The notes under the pieces were generated by a model. It did no database searches and was not told the origin of the DNA. It saw nothing but the letters and a program-made list of their open reading frames with translations. A DNA stretch of 64,000 nucleotides from Ectobius pallidus (Eukaryota > Arthropoda > Insecta > Blattodea > Ectobiidae): NCBI GenBank assembly GCA_964059195.1, contig CAXKWD010000007.1, positions 24,687,023-24,751,022 on the forward strand, given 5' to 3'. Both the position numbers and the translations under genes were made by a program. Below are positions 11,396 through 23,859 of the stretch, in pieces (positions within the stretch are counted from its first letter, which is position 1; each line of letters opens with the position of its first letter).

Positions 11396-12599
11396 TTTAA
11401 AAAGCTCAGTGGCATATTACAACTACAGCAAGTCAAAAATCCCTTTAGGCAGGCCTACAGGCTGAGATAGATTTCGAAGTGCTAAATCTCGCCTTATATG
11501 AGAGATACCGAGAAACCAGTTATTGATTTGTAGAGTACTCATCAAGAGCTTTTCAACGATACCCCACAAGACGTGGTTTCATAAGTTTCGAATTTTCATC
11601 CCCCACCCCCACTTGTACCCCCAAAACCCCCGAATCGTTGGTGTCACTTTGAACTCCATAGGGAGTACTCTAATGTATTCAAACAAAGTTTCCCTCTATA
11701 CTTCATAGGGACCGAGATATAAATTTTTCAAAATTTCAACCCCCGACCCCGACCCTCCCCTTGGGCCTATTTTGCTCATTAACGAACTTGTCTGAACTAT
11801 TGGGCCTAGAAATAACTTAATAAATTTTGGTTCAAATATCTTCAAAATTACGGCCCCTAGCGTGTAAAGGTATATTATATATATCACAATTTTTTAGGTA
11901 GATTTCGAAGAAAAATCTACCTATTGCATATCTTTACGTTTCATGCTCCCCTAAGTACGAAACCACCGCCCGTTCAAAATAAAATTTTGTGATATTTATA
12001 TAAATATATTTATATAAATATATTTATATATATATATATCTTTACACGATAGCGGCCGTAATTTTGAAGATATTTGAACCAAATTTTATTATGTTATTTC
12101 TAGGCCCAATAGTTCGGACAAGTTCGTTAATGGGTAAAATTGGCCTAAGGGGGTGGTCGGGGGAGGTGGTTGAAATTTTAAAACATTTATATCTCGGCCC
12201 CTATGAAGTATAGAGGGAAACTTTGTTTGAATAAATTAGAGTACTCCCTATGAAGTTCACAGTGACACCAACAATTTGGGGGTTTTTGGGGGTACGAGTG
12301 GGGGTGGGAGTGAGGGGATGGAAATTCGAAATTTTTGAAACTACGTCTTGTGGGGTATCGTTGAAAAGCTCTTGATGAGTTCTCTACAAATCAATAACTA
12401 GTTTCTTGATAGCTCTCATATGACGCGAAATTTTAATGTTTGAAAATAATAACACTTAAAAGAATTATTATAATACTAGCTGACCCATCAATGCTTCGCA
12501 TTGTTAGATTTATGTATATATAGGTTAAGTGTACACAATTTAAAGTCGATTTGATGCACTTCTATAAATCATCAGCCGTCCAGCCAACACGGTGGACGT

Positions 12600-12995
12600 A
12601 TTTATATTCCACATACTCCTTCACCCGTAGTTTACTCTGATTATGTAAAACATTTAAAAGAAAGAAAGATAAAATGTGTTTAAATTCTTGTTTTTATGAT
12701 GTGCATGTATTATTTAATTTCTTTAAATACTTGGCTTGTACTTATTTGTACTTATTTATATTGATATGTAATAATTTTAGTTACATGCATTTTATCTAAG
12801 TTGACATGTATTTTATCTCATGTCTATTTCTTTAACTTGTCTTTAACTTTTAGTGAAATTTCCTTGCCTGTCTATTAGGTGAGGCTTTGTTATTAGTATG
12901 GGTATCTGAATTAGTTTTTAATATGTATTTGACTACCACTGCCACCGGGCAAATGCCCAATTGCAGTGTAAATTAACAATAAATAAATAAATTTA
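12600..12995 (+). mobile_element. LINE 3' UTR with (AATA)n tail
   Basis: AT-rich 3' region ending in gggcaaatgcccaattgcag and an aataaataaataaa tail. The layout is the same as 18,640-19,130, which also has a 'gggca..a.gcc' word just before its aataaataaata tail. No coding part remains. Confidence 0.55.
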
Positions 12996-13032
12996 ATCGT
13001 TCTGTTTCAATCTTGGCAAACATATAGTAAAT

Positions 13033-13470
13033 AGCTGGGCGTAGGAGATGTGTTCGCTCATCTCACGCAGTGGGCTCCGATTCGAATACTGGTCGGGAGA
13101 AGTTACCTAGATAGAGTTTTTTCCTCACCTGTGAGACAAATGTCTGGTAACTTTAGGCCCTAGTGGTCTCCGGATATCATCTGGCAGCCATTATCATCAT
13201 CATCATCCCATCCTCGACTTGTTCAGAGTGAGTGTGTGAATGATGTATCTCGTCCTATATGTTTGTGTTGTCTCGGAGGTGGCCCCGGCATTTGGCTGAT
13301 CACTCATCCGGGAGGCCCTCCATGTCCTTGTCTGGTCAAGAAAGTATGTATGTGATCCATAAATAATCCCTCTCCCGACAGGTCGCGGCCCTGTAAGGCC
13401 CGGGCAACGTGGGTCGCTTAAATAACCCCAAAAGGGAGGGGTAAAAACTAAGGTAAAGATAGATAGATAA
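13033..13470 (+). mobile_element. tRNA-derived SINE (family A), plus orientation
   Basis: Degenerate tRNA head (A-box-like at 13,036-13,047, B-box-like gattcgaat near 13,080), then the family body (cctcacctgtgagacaaatg, tgtccttgtctggtca), ending in a gatagatagata tail. It lies wholly inside the Helitron at 12,476-14,113. Confidence 0.85.
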
Positions 13471-14376
13471 TATGGTATATAGAAATTAATCAGGAAATTG
13501 TATCTATTGATATTGTATGAACTACCTGGGGGTAAAGGCGGTCGGTGGTTAACGCTGACAACCTTACCACCTTCACGTGCCGAATGTTTAAAAATCCGGG
13601 AGCCTACACTTCTTGGAACCCTCTGGGCCCCCATGGCCTGTAATAGGGAACACTTTACTTACTATCTTTTGCAATGCAGTCCTAGGCTAACTATAAGAAA
13701 AGAGTTCAACTCTTAAGAACAGAACCCAGGACCTTCTAAATTTACTTCGTGTCAAAAAATAGTTAATAATAATCTTTAGGAATTCTATTGATCGCCTTTC
13801 TCATAATTTTATATCTATTAGGTCTACATGAAATCATAGTGTCATCCCAAGCCACCTGTGTAGTTTTAAAAAAATAATGTTGCCATGGGGATTGTGTACA
13901 TGCAGTATGAATTCTTTTTGGTGAATTTCATAACTTTACAACCCTTGGCCCTTATAGGCCCTTAGAGGACAAAGATTTTGAAATCCTTTCTTATTGCGCA
14001 TCTAGAGCCTAGTAGCAATATGTGTACCAAGTTTCACGTTCCTAGGCTGTATGGTTTTTGAGAAACTGTGATCAGTCAGTGAGTCAGTGGGTTTTGGCTT
14101 TTATATATAGAGATGATAATTTTGTCTTGTTTGGCGGCTTTGCTAATTTTATTCATTGCTGATCTTGCGCACGGCCTCCCAGAATATTATATCCTATTCT
14201 TGTTGTCAAAACAAATGATTCTAGGCTCCTCCTCTTTACCGAATTCAGTTCTTATTACTGCGGGTTTGCCATGCCAAGGCTAAAAAAGAAGAGTGCTGCG
14301 CAGCGATAATAAATTAAACCAAAAGCACTTTGAAATCTACCTCAGCCTGTAGGCCTGCCTAAAGGGATTTTTTTTT

Positions 14377-15768
14377 CTCGGACGGGCGGTGGTTTCGTAC
14401 TTAGGGAGGCATGAAACGTAAAGATATGAAAGAATTTTTCGAAAGTCATGACATGGTATCGATTGCAATAGGAAGATTTTTCTTCGAAATCTACCTAAAA
14501 AGAGCAAGTTATAAATGAACCGGTTCGTCAATAACTTACATCATAATGCCAAATGTAATGTATTGAGCATACCCAAACGCAAGTCCAGTATTTATCTCTA
14601 TCGATACATCATCACGTGATTTCAAAATGTTTGTCTAAACATAATTATTCCTGTGACAGCCGGAAAGAAATGATTTGGCAATAGCTTTAAAGGCAGATTT
14701 GTGGCAAACAAAAAGGTTTCAAAGCAATATGGACATTAAAGTCAAAGGAACATAAAACCAGTGAAAATAGGCTACTAATAGGGATGAGCCTCGATAGATA
14801 AAATATCGATGTTCACCATCGATGTTAAAATCGGCAGTAACCATCTATGTGACGATAATATCGACCTGAAAGCATCGATATATTTTGACTGAAAACATCG
14901 GATGAAGGGAAAATAAATATTTAAATAACTCGCTACTGTGCGTCACTGTAATGTGAAAAATTCGTAGTTTTTTTTATATGTGACGGCCATTAGAACATCG
15001 ATCAAAACTTGCCGTAAATGGGTAAATGATGAACTTGCATAGCCTACTTATAGTCACTATGGATTTCTTAGAAAACGCCGATAGCGCTGGGGAAAATTTG
15101 GTTCAACACACCCGCCCTTTGAACAATATTTAGGCTAACTTTTATAGCCTATCATAATTGAAGACATTTTCCACCTCCATGTTGATGACGACGGCTGCGT
15201 ATGCACAAAAGAGTGTGGAGAACCGACATGAAAATATCCCTAGATTTTGTCAATAGGTCTAAAATGGAACATAATTTTAAAAAAAACAACAAGAACTTAA
15301 CCTCACATACTGTAACCCAATATAACCTAACCGTCCTAACTTATGTTGGTCACGACTAACTTGTAACTGTACGGAATTTTGTTCTTTTCAGAGTGTCTCC
15401 CCTGCGAAAGTTGTAGATTGCCACATTTAGGCCTACTTAATATAAAAAAATGAACGAAACATCGGCCATATTTCATAATTAGAAGTGAAGTGAGGTTTCG
15501 TCTTTGAAGTGGAATTCAAAAGCCTTTATATATATATATGTCTTTGGCTTGATTCTAAAAGGGTCAATGTCATAAAACTTGCTTTGAGATAACTGGCTTT
15601 TAAGCCTTTGTAGAAGTAACATTTTTTTGCTGAAAACTTCCGACATTGGCCTCTAAGGTCTCTGTATTATGTATATTAATAACGACACTTTTCTTATACG
15701 AAAGATAAAGACTAGCCGAGTTCAATAATGCATAGATCTCATATATATATAGGCTATAGATCAGTGTA
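14377..15768. other. No gene; one foldback-repeat end fragment plus AT-rich DNA
   Basis: 14,377-14,505 is another fragment of the 11,437/50,060 repeat family: it is the inverse of 50,060-50,180. The rest is AT-rich. 14,785-14,900 is dense in atcgat words and may be an old MITE end. No coding region was supported. Confidence 0.45.
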
Positions 15769-15954
15769 TACTTTGGTCAGAGTCTTTTGAGACTGTAGAA
15801 TGATATTTTCCGCTCTAGAACTGACCCTAAAATAAACAACTAAATCATTCTCACCCTAGAACATTACTTCGATTTACTTGGACTTACTTCTTTACAGTTC
15901 TAGAGCGGGAAATATCTACCCATTCCAGTGTCTCAAAAGACTCTGACCAAAGTA
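15769..15954. mobile_element. Hairpin MITE, 186 bp, TA-flanked
   Basis: Terminal inverted repeats begin tactttggtcagagtctttt and close with the matching complement ending accaaagta. The inner bases include a second inverted pair (ccgctctagaac / gttctagagcgg). The TA ends suggest a Tc1/mariner-type mover. A longer relative lies at 23,251-23,859. Confidence 0.85.
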
Positions 15955-16189
15955 CATATCAATAAAAACACTGTAACCTACATCATCTGTAAGTACTCAT
16001 GTCTGTAAGTACTCAAATAAATCATGTTTAGATGTATTTGTCGATAGATCCTAGTTTACCTAAAATGTCTACTGTCGTTATCAAGTTATTAAGTGCCAGT
16101 ATGGTACTTTATGAGATTGTGTGGGGGACGAAAAAATGTATGTTCGTCTGTCTGTCCGTCCGTCTGTCCGACTGTCCGTGTGTCTGTAC

Positions 16190-16935
16190 GCACCATAACT
16201 CAAATACGCTTTTTCGGATTTTCACGAAACTTAGAAAAAACATTTATAATGTCCATGGGCAGAACCCGGTTCACCGGTACCGGACTAATGCCCAATTTAG
16301 TGCCTATTTTAATAGATTATATTAGAAAGCCGCCATAGTTCAAAGACGCTGTATCGGATTTATATGAAACTTGGTAGGCCTATACGTATTTATGATTTCC
16401 ATGAAAAGTGTCCTATGAAATTTGAACCTAATCTGTTGACCGGTACCGGAGTAAAACCCAATTTAGTGTCTATTTTAAAGGCGTAATAACTCAAATACGC
16501 ATTATCGGATTTTTATGAAACTTCGTATACGCATTTATAATGTCCGTGGGAAGACGTCTATTGATATTCGACCAAATCGGTTGGCCAGTACCGGAATAAT
16601 GCCCAATTTAGTGCATTTTATGTTAATATGTAAGACGTCGCGATAACTCAGATATGCTTTATTGGATTTTCCTGAAAATTTGTATACCCATTTATAATGT
16701 AAATGGAAAGACGTCTACTGATATTGGACCAAATCGGTAGACCGGTACCGGAGTAAAACCCAATTTAGTGTATATTTTAAAGACGCGGTAACTCAAATAC
16801 GCTTTACCGGATTTTTATGAAACTTGGTATACACACTTATATTGTCCATGGGAAGACGTCTGTTGATATTGGATAAAATCGGTTGACCTGTTTCGGAGTA
16901 ATGCTCAATTGAGTGCCTATTTTATGGTAACATAC
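16190..16935. repeat. Tandem repeat, ~150-bp unit, about five copies
   Basis: Successive units contain 'aactcaaatacgc', 'cggatttttatgaaactt', 'tttataatgtccatggg', 'accggtaccgg' and 'cccaatttagtg'. A run of gtctgtccgtcc words precedes it at 16,140-16,190. Open frames over it are by-products. Confidence 0.9.
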
Positions 16936-17097
16936 GTATTCGAAAGAATTTATGAAATGCACAACAGTTATCATGACAACATAGCCTATTGTTTTACTGT
17001 GATCGTATAAGGCTTTGGCAATTAAAATACAGTTACCTATGACAAATAACACTATTGCTTTACATGCGCTTATCCAATTAGAGTCTAGACCGTTAAA

Positions 17098-17170
17098 CTG
17101 ACCCAGGTAACGTCTTGGCCTCACATTCTGGAGTTCCATGGTTCAAATCCCGAAACCGGCCAATTTGACT
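17098..17170 (+). mobile_element. tRNA-like SINE head (family E), truncated
   Basis: tRNA-like string with B box tggttcaaatcccg at about 17,141-17,154, followed by 'ccggccaattt' and a T run. The 43,684-43,880 copy shares the B box and 'ccggccaattta' and continues into a body. This copy stops at the T run, which could be a Pol III terminator. Confidence 0.6.
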
Positions 17171-17180
17171 TTTTTTTTTT

Positions 17181-18639
17181 TTGTATTCTGCATATCATAA
17201 CTGCAATCATAACAGATTAAACAAAAACATACTGGCACTTTGTTACATCAGTTTACCTGATTTTATTAATAATGGATCCATTAGAACACTTTTTTGCCTT
17301 CTATTCATGTTTCACGCACCCTTAGCAGTTCAGAATTTTAGTTCTAGCCATGGTATTGACATGTTATTGCAATATAAAAGAACAGAAAGGTAACGTGATA
17401 TCGAATTGTGTTCATTTAAATATAGCCTATTATCAACAAGAACCAAGTTTAATAGATTTGGTGAAAATATCAGATAATTCGAACATAGAAATGGTGAGAG
17501 CACTATCTCCTTAACGTTACAATTTTCCTTCCTGGAAATGGAAACTTCATTAAATTTACTTACTTTTGTTCAAGGATTTTATTAAGGGGTGAAATCAGTA
17601 GTTTTAGAACTTGAACTTATATTTTTACCCATTTCAATCAGTTCAGCTTTATCACGCATAAAACACGCCAACCATATTATGGTTCTGAGCGAAGCAGGAT
17701 GCCAACTGCAAAGCAGGATACCAACTGTCCTTCTTGTGTTTAGGTAAGTAGTGGCAGGTAGATTCTATTTTAGTGGCAGTTAGGTTAGGTTAGGTTGCTT
17801 AGGTTGTGAACAGTGATATTGGTTTTTAGGGCATACCGAATTCACGCGTTTTGAAAATGTGCCAGATGATATCTCCCGCGAGGTTTGTCTGTTGGTCAAC
17901 CTGTTAACCCATATATGATGGCCGTCAATTATATGTTATCATGAATTACGTATTTTAAGGTAAGAGAATTACAGGATGAATTCTTGTATATGAACAATTC
18001 CGGGCCTAATTATAATCCTTGCGCCTAGGGACAAATTTTTAACGTTGTTTCGTTTAATAAAGATTAAAGTTGTAATGTTAAGGAGATAGGGCTAGTCCCC
18101 ATTACGAATAAATCCTTAAAATTACTGTGTTGAAAAGTAATTAAAATAAAGTAGGCTTAGATGGAATTGTCTGAACAGAAATATCCAGATTTTTACTCTT
18201 GCGGAATTAGAAAGGTTCTATCATTCCCCTCATTTCACAGTTATGTCTAAAATAGTTTGTAAACTGTCTATTTGCAAAAGTAACTAGAATAACTGAGTAG
18301 TAACTTATAATAAATGTAATAGATTGAAGAGGTAGGAGGGAAGAACTTACAGACAGATAGGCACAGCAATGGCAGCGTGTGATTGCAGCTCTCGTTGGAC
18401 ATTGTGTGATCTGATGAGATCGACAGTCCTGATATACATCTTCCCGTGTAACAAATTACCTTTCATAATTCGTTATCTGCCATTTATCTTGTATTTATTG
18501 AGGGATAAAACCAGATAAAATTTCGCCCTCGTTTATTTTTTCTCCGGATTCATATGACGGATAGGATCGTGACTGTTTGTGTTCCTTCTCATTCCACTGG
18601 CTATTTTTGCTTCAACGTGCTTATTTTTATTATTTTTCA
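17181..18639. other. No gene recognised
   Basis: AT-rich single-copy-looking DNA. It contains a run of ttaggttagg-like words at about 17,780-17,800, which are simple and not telomeric. Short frames show no family features. Confidence 0.35.
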
Positions 18640-19130
18640 GCCGAAAAACAGAGTAACTTGTTTAATAAAGTAAACACTGACTCTCATAATAATTCTCCTC
18701 TTTATAATGTACTCCGACTATACAATCAGTTGCACAAAATGGACAATATATATGTTTTTAATACTAACAATAAGCAGTTTAAAAATATATGTGAAAAAAA
18801 TTTTAAAATTTTAAAATAATAATTATTAAAATTTGCTCCATGCCATTTTCTTTCCTTGAATCTTTCTGATATGTATATTTTCCTCCAAAACTATTACATT
18901 ATTATTTATATTATTATTTGTTTTCCATATTATGTTCCCTTGTGTAATTGTCATATTGTTTGTGTTTCTGATTTTCTTTTCTGTGTGTTTTTTTCTTGTT
19001 GTTATAGCATTAGCTTAATTATTTTGAATATCACTTTAAATATTTAATTTTAGAATCTGGTGTATTAATATAAGCGAGAATATTGTAATTGGGCATTAGC
19101 CTGTAATATTCTTAGTACAATAAATAAATA
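18640..19130 (+). mobile_element. LINE 3' end with (AATA)n tail
   Basis: A short frame (through 18,819) ends in a Lys/Asn-rich peptide, followed by a T-rich 3' UTR, the word 'attgggcattagcctgtaat' and an aataaataaata tail. The organisation matches 12,600-12,995. No reverse-transcriptase motif remains. Confidence 0.55.
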
Positions 19131-19531
19131 AATACTGAGTTGCAGTAACTCATTATACCAATATATAATTACTAGAGCTACTTGTACTATTTAACTTATA
19201 TTTTCTGCTTAGGCCGTTAAGGTGCAATGAAAACCAGCTCTAAAACCCAATTTTCTTCCCATTATGATATTACATAAGTGGTTGCATTGAAGCTGTTCAG
19301 TGTACAATCTAGTGTTTGCAAGGCAAGACTTGGGTCTGAGTTTGCGCGAATCTTAGCTTATAACTACCCTTCAAAGAATTTACATGTCTTAATGTCTCTT
19401 TTTAGGGACCCTATATAAACAGGAGACATTTTTAGGGGAATTAATTTTGGAACAAAACACCCCTATTGGTCTATGTGATACATTGTACAACTATATTTAT
19501 ACCATTTAACCAATTTTATCAGACTTTAGGC

Positions 19532-20476
19532 CAGGCCTTTCCGACTGAGGTGCTTCCACGGCGCAGCCAGCACCGGTGTAGCACCAGAGGCAGCTCCACA
19601 GGTCTAGCCAGCGCTCACCTTACGAAAGCAATAATATTAATAACAATTTTGTGAACATAAACACACCATTTATTCTCTAGTTATATTGTGTTTGTGAACA
19701 TTTAGAATTTAAGTAGACTGTTAACATCGTTTTTCCGCAACTAATTTACCAATATTGCGTACAATCGATTTGGCAATGGAAATTCAAAGTACAGCCTCCA
19801 CGGCAACATCAGACCGAGAAGTCCTGGTTTTACTTTTATTTAAATTCGTAATTGAAAACATCTGTTCGCATGCATAAGTTGTCTCGAACATTGGCGTAAA
19901 TTTTAAGCAAGTGCGTGAAGTTTGGGAAATTTCTCTGGATGAATACCTTTGTAAAATAAAAGCAAATCGCCAGTGTAATGGTAGTACCTGTACTTTTATC
20001 ACTTCAGTTTGGAAACATGATGGTGATTTTCAGGACAAAATATGGCCTCATAAATATTCAAGTTGAGGTGCCTTATCATTAATTTCTTTGAATGGGCATT
20101 GCATTCATCGTGCAATTTCTGTAACGACGTCTGATACTCTCCGAAGTTTTCGTAAATAGACAAATGGTTTTAATGAAGGAAAATTGTCAAAAATTCCTGT
20201 TTTAAGTTGATCTTTAAATAATAAATTCTGCATTTTGAAAACCTTAATTCTGTCACACATGGTGCTAATTAACTAATTTCTCCCTTGCAACTAAATATTT
20301 AACTCATTTAAATAAGACGTTACATTCACCAAGAAAGCGAGGTCATCTACCCATTGTGATGTCTGACGCACACATGCAGTAGCACCGGCCGCTACATGGG
20401 AAAGGAGAGCACCGGGCTGCCGTTGGGTGCTGCGATGGTGCGCACCAGCGCAGAGTGCTCGAGTTGGAAAGGCCTG
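19532..20476 (-). mobile_element. Internally deleted hAT transposon, 945 bp
   Basis: Ends are inverted (caggcctttccgact... / ...gttggaaaggcctg), flanked by an exact 8-bp direct repeat, ctttaggc, at 19,524-19,531 and 20,477-20,484. The interior holds a minus-strand transposase remnant, and the outer 90 bp on each side are GC-rich. Length is well below an autonomous hAT (2.5-4 kb). Confidence 0.9.
19784..20002 (-). pseudogene. hAT transposase C-terminal dimerisation-region remnant
   Basis: The minus-strand frame contains CLKFTPMFETTYACEQMFSI followed by TNLNKSKTR. This is the hAT C-terminal dimerisation signature (…F.S.Y.CEQ.FS..N..KSK.R). Upstream catalytic parts are missing. The remnant lies inside the hAT ends at 19,532/20,476, and the strand and position fit that element. 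Confidence 0.8.
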
Positions 20477-20484
20477 CTTTAGGC

Positions 20485-21061
20485 CTATACACAGAACCTT
20501 TTAAACCAAGATAAAATTATAAGAAAATTTAAATTGGAAGAGACCACCCCTCAAATGTTGCAACCTCTATTATACAACTTTTATTTAAATCTACATTCTG
20601 TTCCTGAAAGCTAGAGTGATGCAAGTCACAAAACAGTAATTTTACAGGAGAGCACAAAAACAAATTATTTCTTGCATTTTCTTTATTTTCACAAAAAATT
20701 CCATGTTGATCTGTGTCATATTTGTGTATTATAGAGTAGTGGTCTGGCATTTCGACTTTTCGTAATGAAATTACGATTCTATACTGCGCTGCCACTATCA
20801 ATTCCATAAATTATTGGAATAACTACAGAATTATGTAACTAGATAGGTAATCAAATATAATTGTTAAAGCTGTTTCTACATTTATGACTACCTATTTAAT
20901 ATTTTTTTGCACGACGTAACTAATTAGTGGTACTTACGAATATTGCTGCCGTGGATCGTAACTTGACATTGCCGCACGCAATCTGGGTGCTATGAAAACA
21001 AAATAAATCTCCGTGCGGTAAAAATTACAAAAAGCACAAGTGCCGTAAGTAAAATCATCAT
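20485..21061. other. No gene recognised
   Basis: AT-rich. The minus-strand frame at 20,529-20,807 has no recognisable domain. Confidence 0.3.
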
Positions 21062-21690
21062 TAGACTTCGGACTTTTAGGTCGCTAAAAATGCTGTTTTA
21101 GGTACCTAAAATAGGCTCTAAAAATTGGAAAATAGGTTCTAAAAATCGTAAAATAGTCTCTTATAAAATCGTCAAGTTGCCAATTTTCTTAAATATCTCA
21201 ATTGCAATGCAGAATATTATATTTATTGAAGTCACCATTAAAAAATAGTCATGATAAAACAAAGATATAGGCCTATGGTACACAGAATTATATAGACCTA
21301 TTACTAGAGCCTGTATTACTACCATAGCAGTGAAAACCTAATCCCTGCGCCCAGAATATACGCATATAATACTAGCATATTCAACCCCTTGTATACCTCA
21401 GTGATTCAGAGAAATACTTTTTTTTTTTTTTTGTTTTTTTGTTACTGGATGTGGGAATCGGGAGAAAACCCCTACATTTTCTTGGGAATTCAAAGGAATT
21501 TTTCTACTGAAGATGAAACATTCCTTACTATTTTAACCACGTCACAAATGTGTCATGTACTGCACATTCCGAGCTAAAAATTTAGTACGAACTGAAAATA
21601 AATTCTAGAATTTATAACAAAAAATGACTTATTTTGAACTTTAGAGGAAAACCAGGCAAAAAAGGCAATATTAAGCTCTAACGTAAAAAT
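21062..21690 (-). mobile_element. Truncated inverted copy of the 4,706-5,442 hAT-like element
   Basis: Starts with tagacttcggacttttaggt and follows the 4,706-5,442 element in reverse through the 'acttattttgaactttag' and 'ctctaacgtaaaaa' words. It then diverges at 21,690, so one terminus is lost. A T run at 21,418-21,440 is private to this copy. Confidence 0.8.
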
Positions 21691-22099
21691 TTTCCTTCAT
21701 GTAGCCGCACAGACGAACAGAACAGAAACGCGTCTCATAGCAAGAGTAGGCCCTAGTTCTAGTCAGCAATGGCCGACCAAGCAACGCCATAACCTCGGCA
21801 ATCACTAGCCTATGACTTTCACTAGCCGATTAGCGTCTATCCCACACATTGTTCAATTGCAAATATCTTTCTACAGTTAAACTTTCTGGAAATATACGTA
21901 TAGCCCACTGGTATTTAATGTCAGGTCAAGGTGCAGTATATGATCAAGTGGAAATGGATTACAACGTGAATGTAATATATGAATTATTTATTGAATTATT
22001 TATTGAAGGTGGCTTTAAGTGTAATATCATAAAGATTATTATTAATAGTTTATGTAAGTTACTTGCCCGAGTATATATTCAGTAATTGTACATGGAATA

Positions 22100-22653
22100 C
22101 CGTATTTACTCGAATATAACGCGTACCTTTTTTGGCCATTTGTAGCTTTCAAAACTGAGGTTCGCGTTAAATTCGAGTATACATCCGTTTCGTAGGTTGG
22201 CAATACCGGTAACTTTTATCTTCGTAACAATATTGCTGTGATTCTCGACTTCATTAATTTTTCGTTATTATTAATTATATTACTAGCATTACATAGAGCG
22301 TATAAAACTATTAGTTAATAGTCACGAAATGGAAGGCAAGAAGATAAGAATATCTTATATGATGCTGCTCTTAGCTCTTAGTATAAGCACCCCACGTGTA
22401 AAATTTAAACAAATTCGAGGATTCCAGTGACGAACACGTCAGTGAATATACTTGTAGGCCTAAAACTGGCAGTTAAATTTAACGGTAATTTCAAATGTTT
22501 ACGTGTTGGTTCATTACTCCCTTAATACTATGACAAAATTCCAAGTAAAATACCTATCCTACCATTGATGCGCATTACATTCGCCAACAAAGTTTTTTTT
22601 TTATGATTTCAAGTTTCAAAATCGGGGTGCGCATTATATTCGAGTAAATACGG
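22100..22653. mobile_element. TIR DNA transposon with TA target duplication, 554 bp
   Basis: Inverted ends ccgtatttactcgaatata / tatattcgagtaaatacgg are flanked by TA on both sides. This fits a Tc1/mariner/pogo-type non-autonomous element. The interior has no transposase frame. Confidence 0.8.
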
Positions 22654-22969
22654 TATTTTAAGGAACACAAAAGCAATCTGGACCCACTCTGAGTACTACC
22701 AGTGTGATGAGTACAACACAAATGCACAAAAGTGCTGTCATCGAGCGGTGCAGCCCAAGGGCTGAGTTGCAAGGTGGGCTGTTGGGATAAGATCTACAGG
22801 CGCAAAGTTCAGTTCTTCGGCTGCTGTTGTATACGGAAGACATTATGCATCCAGAAGTCATTGGTGATTCGTCTACCACGGTAATTTTGGTGCACAAATG
22901 CATTGTATATTCAACTGCAAAAGAAAAGTTTCATCGAAATTAAATTATTGATAAACATATTTAGTAGTT

Positions 22970-23201
22970 TATGGTCTACAATTTCCGGGCTGTTATGCCG
23001 TGGTCCTAGGTTTTTACGACCTGACGTTTCGCTCACAACTGCGGTGAGCATCCTCAGAGCGACGTGCTTGTCTAGATGGCCGTCTAGACAAGCACGTCGC
23101 TCCAGCAGTGCCTCTGAGAATGCTCACCGCAGTTGTGAGCGAAACGTCAGGTCGTAAAAATCTAGGACCACAGCATAACAGCCCGGAAATTGTAGACCAT
23201 A
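22970..23201. mobile_element. Near-perfect foldback hairpin, 232 bp
   Basis: The two halves are inverse complements from tatggtctacaatttccggg to its mirror at 23,182-23,201, with a loop near 23,079 (ctagatggccgtctag). Mismatches are few, and one is a short asymmetric segment (23,100-23,115). It is a MITE-like foldback; the superfamily was not determined. Confidence 0.9.
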
Positions 23202-23250
23202 ATGACTCCAGCCGTGAAAGCTTACGTATGTTGATTATTTAGTAGATGTT

Positions 23251-23859
23251 TACTTTGGTCATAGTCTTTTGAGACAGTAGAATGGGAAGATAGTTTCCGC
23301 TCTATAACCGGCCCCAAAATACACAAGTATAACTGGGACGCTTGGACCTGAACCAAACACGCGCAGATAGCTTATCGTTCGCCGGTAGCAATGGAGTAAG
23401 GGCAGAAGAGAATGCATATACTGTACTATTCATTCCAAACTATGCGGTTCATAATAGCCCTAACCTATATACATTCCACACTATTTCCCTACTATGGCTG
23501 TGAATCACTTTACTACCACCAAACTTTTTTCTAGAATAACTACATTCGCCTTCCATTGCTCTTATTAATGTATCTCACTTCACTATTGAATGCTACGATG
23601 TTTTTACACGGTCTGTACAGTATGAACTAGCAGGGAACATCACATGATTTGAATGTCAGGTAGTTCTAGGTCACTCATCGTAGACTACTGCCCATCCGTT
23701 TGTTTGACTCAGATCTCACCGATCGAGTTATAAGTCTGTCTCACTCCAGCATAGGCTATTACTCGTGGAGTGTGACAGACTTACTTGTTTACTTTAGGGC
23801 CGTAAATAGGGCAGACAATATCTTCCCATTCCACTGTCTCAAAAGACTCTGACAACGTA
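23251..23859. mobile_element. Longer relative of the 15,769 hairpin MITE
   Basis: Inverted ends tactttggtcatagtctttt / aaaagactctgacaacgta with inner 'gtagaatgggaaga' mirrored as 'tcttcccattccac'. The interior has a further inverted pair around 23,725-23,790 (agtctgtc.cactcca / tggagtgtgacagact). Confidence 0.8.

Larger units (their letters stand above)
12476..14113 (-). mobile_element. Non-autonomous Helitron, 1,638 bp, carrying a LINE tail and a SINE
   Basis: On the minus strand it begins TCTCTATATATAAAAG and ends GGGTCAGCTAG, inserted between A and T with no target duplication, the standard Helitron pattern. The empty site is visible at 52,786-52,800, where the host repeat reads attataatatcataat without interruption. 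It contains a LINE 3' end and a family-A SINE. No Rep/helicase is encoded. Confidence 0.85.
11437..14376. mobile_element. Interspersed element with long inverted arms, split by a Helitron
   Basis: The outer ends are inverted repeats of about 40 bp (aaaaatccctttaggcagg... at 11,437; the complement ends near 14,376). Inside, 11,490-11,885 is the reverse complement of 12,045-12,425, giving a foldback of nearly 400-bp arms around a TA-rich centre (11,990-12,045). A second copy of the right arm and right end lies at 52,330-53,035, contiguous there but interrupted here by 1,638 bp at 12,476. ORFs across the arms are shadows of the repeat. No transposase was seen and I cannot assign the superfamily. 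Confidence 0.8.

Noticed and set aside
13203..13716. ORFs of 143 and 72 codons
   Set aside because: They lie in the family-A SINE body and Helitron; similar frames appear in other SINE copies without conservation of the reading frame.
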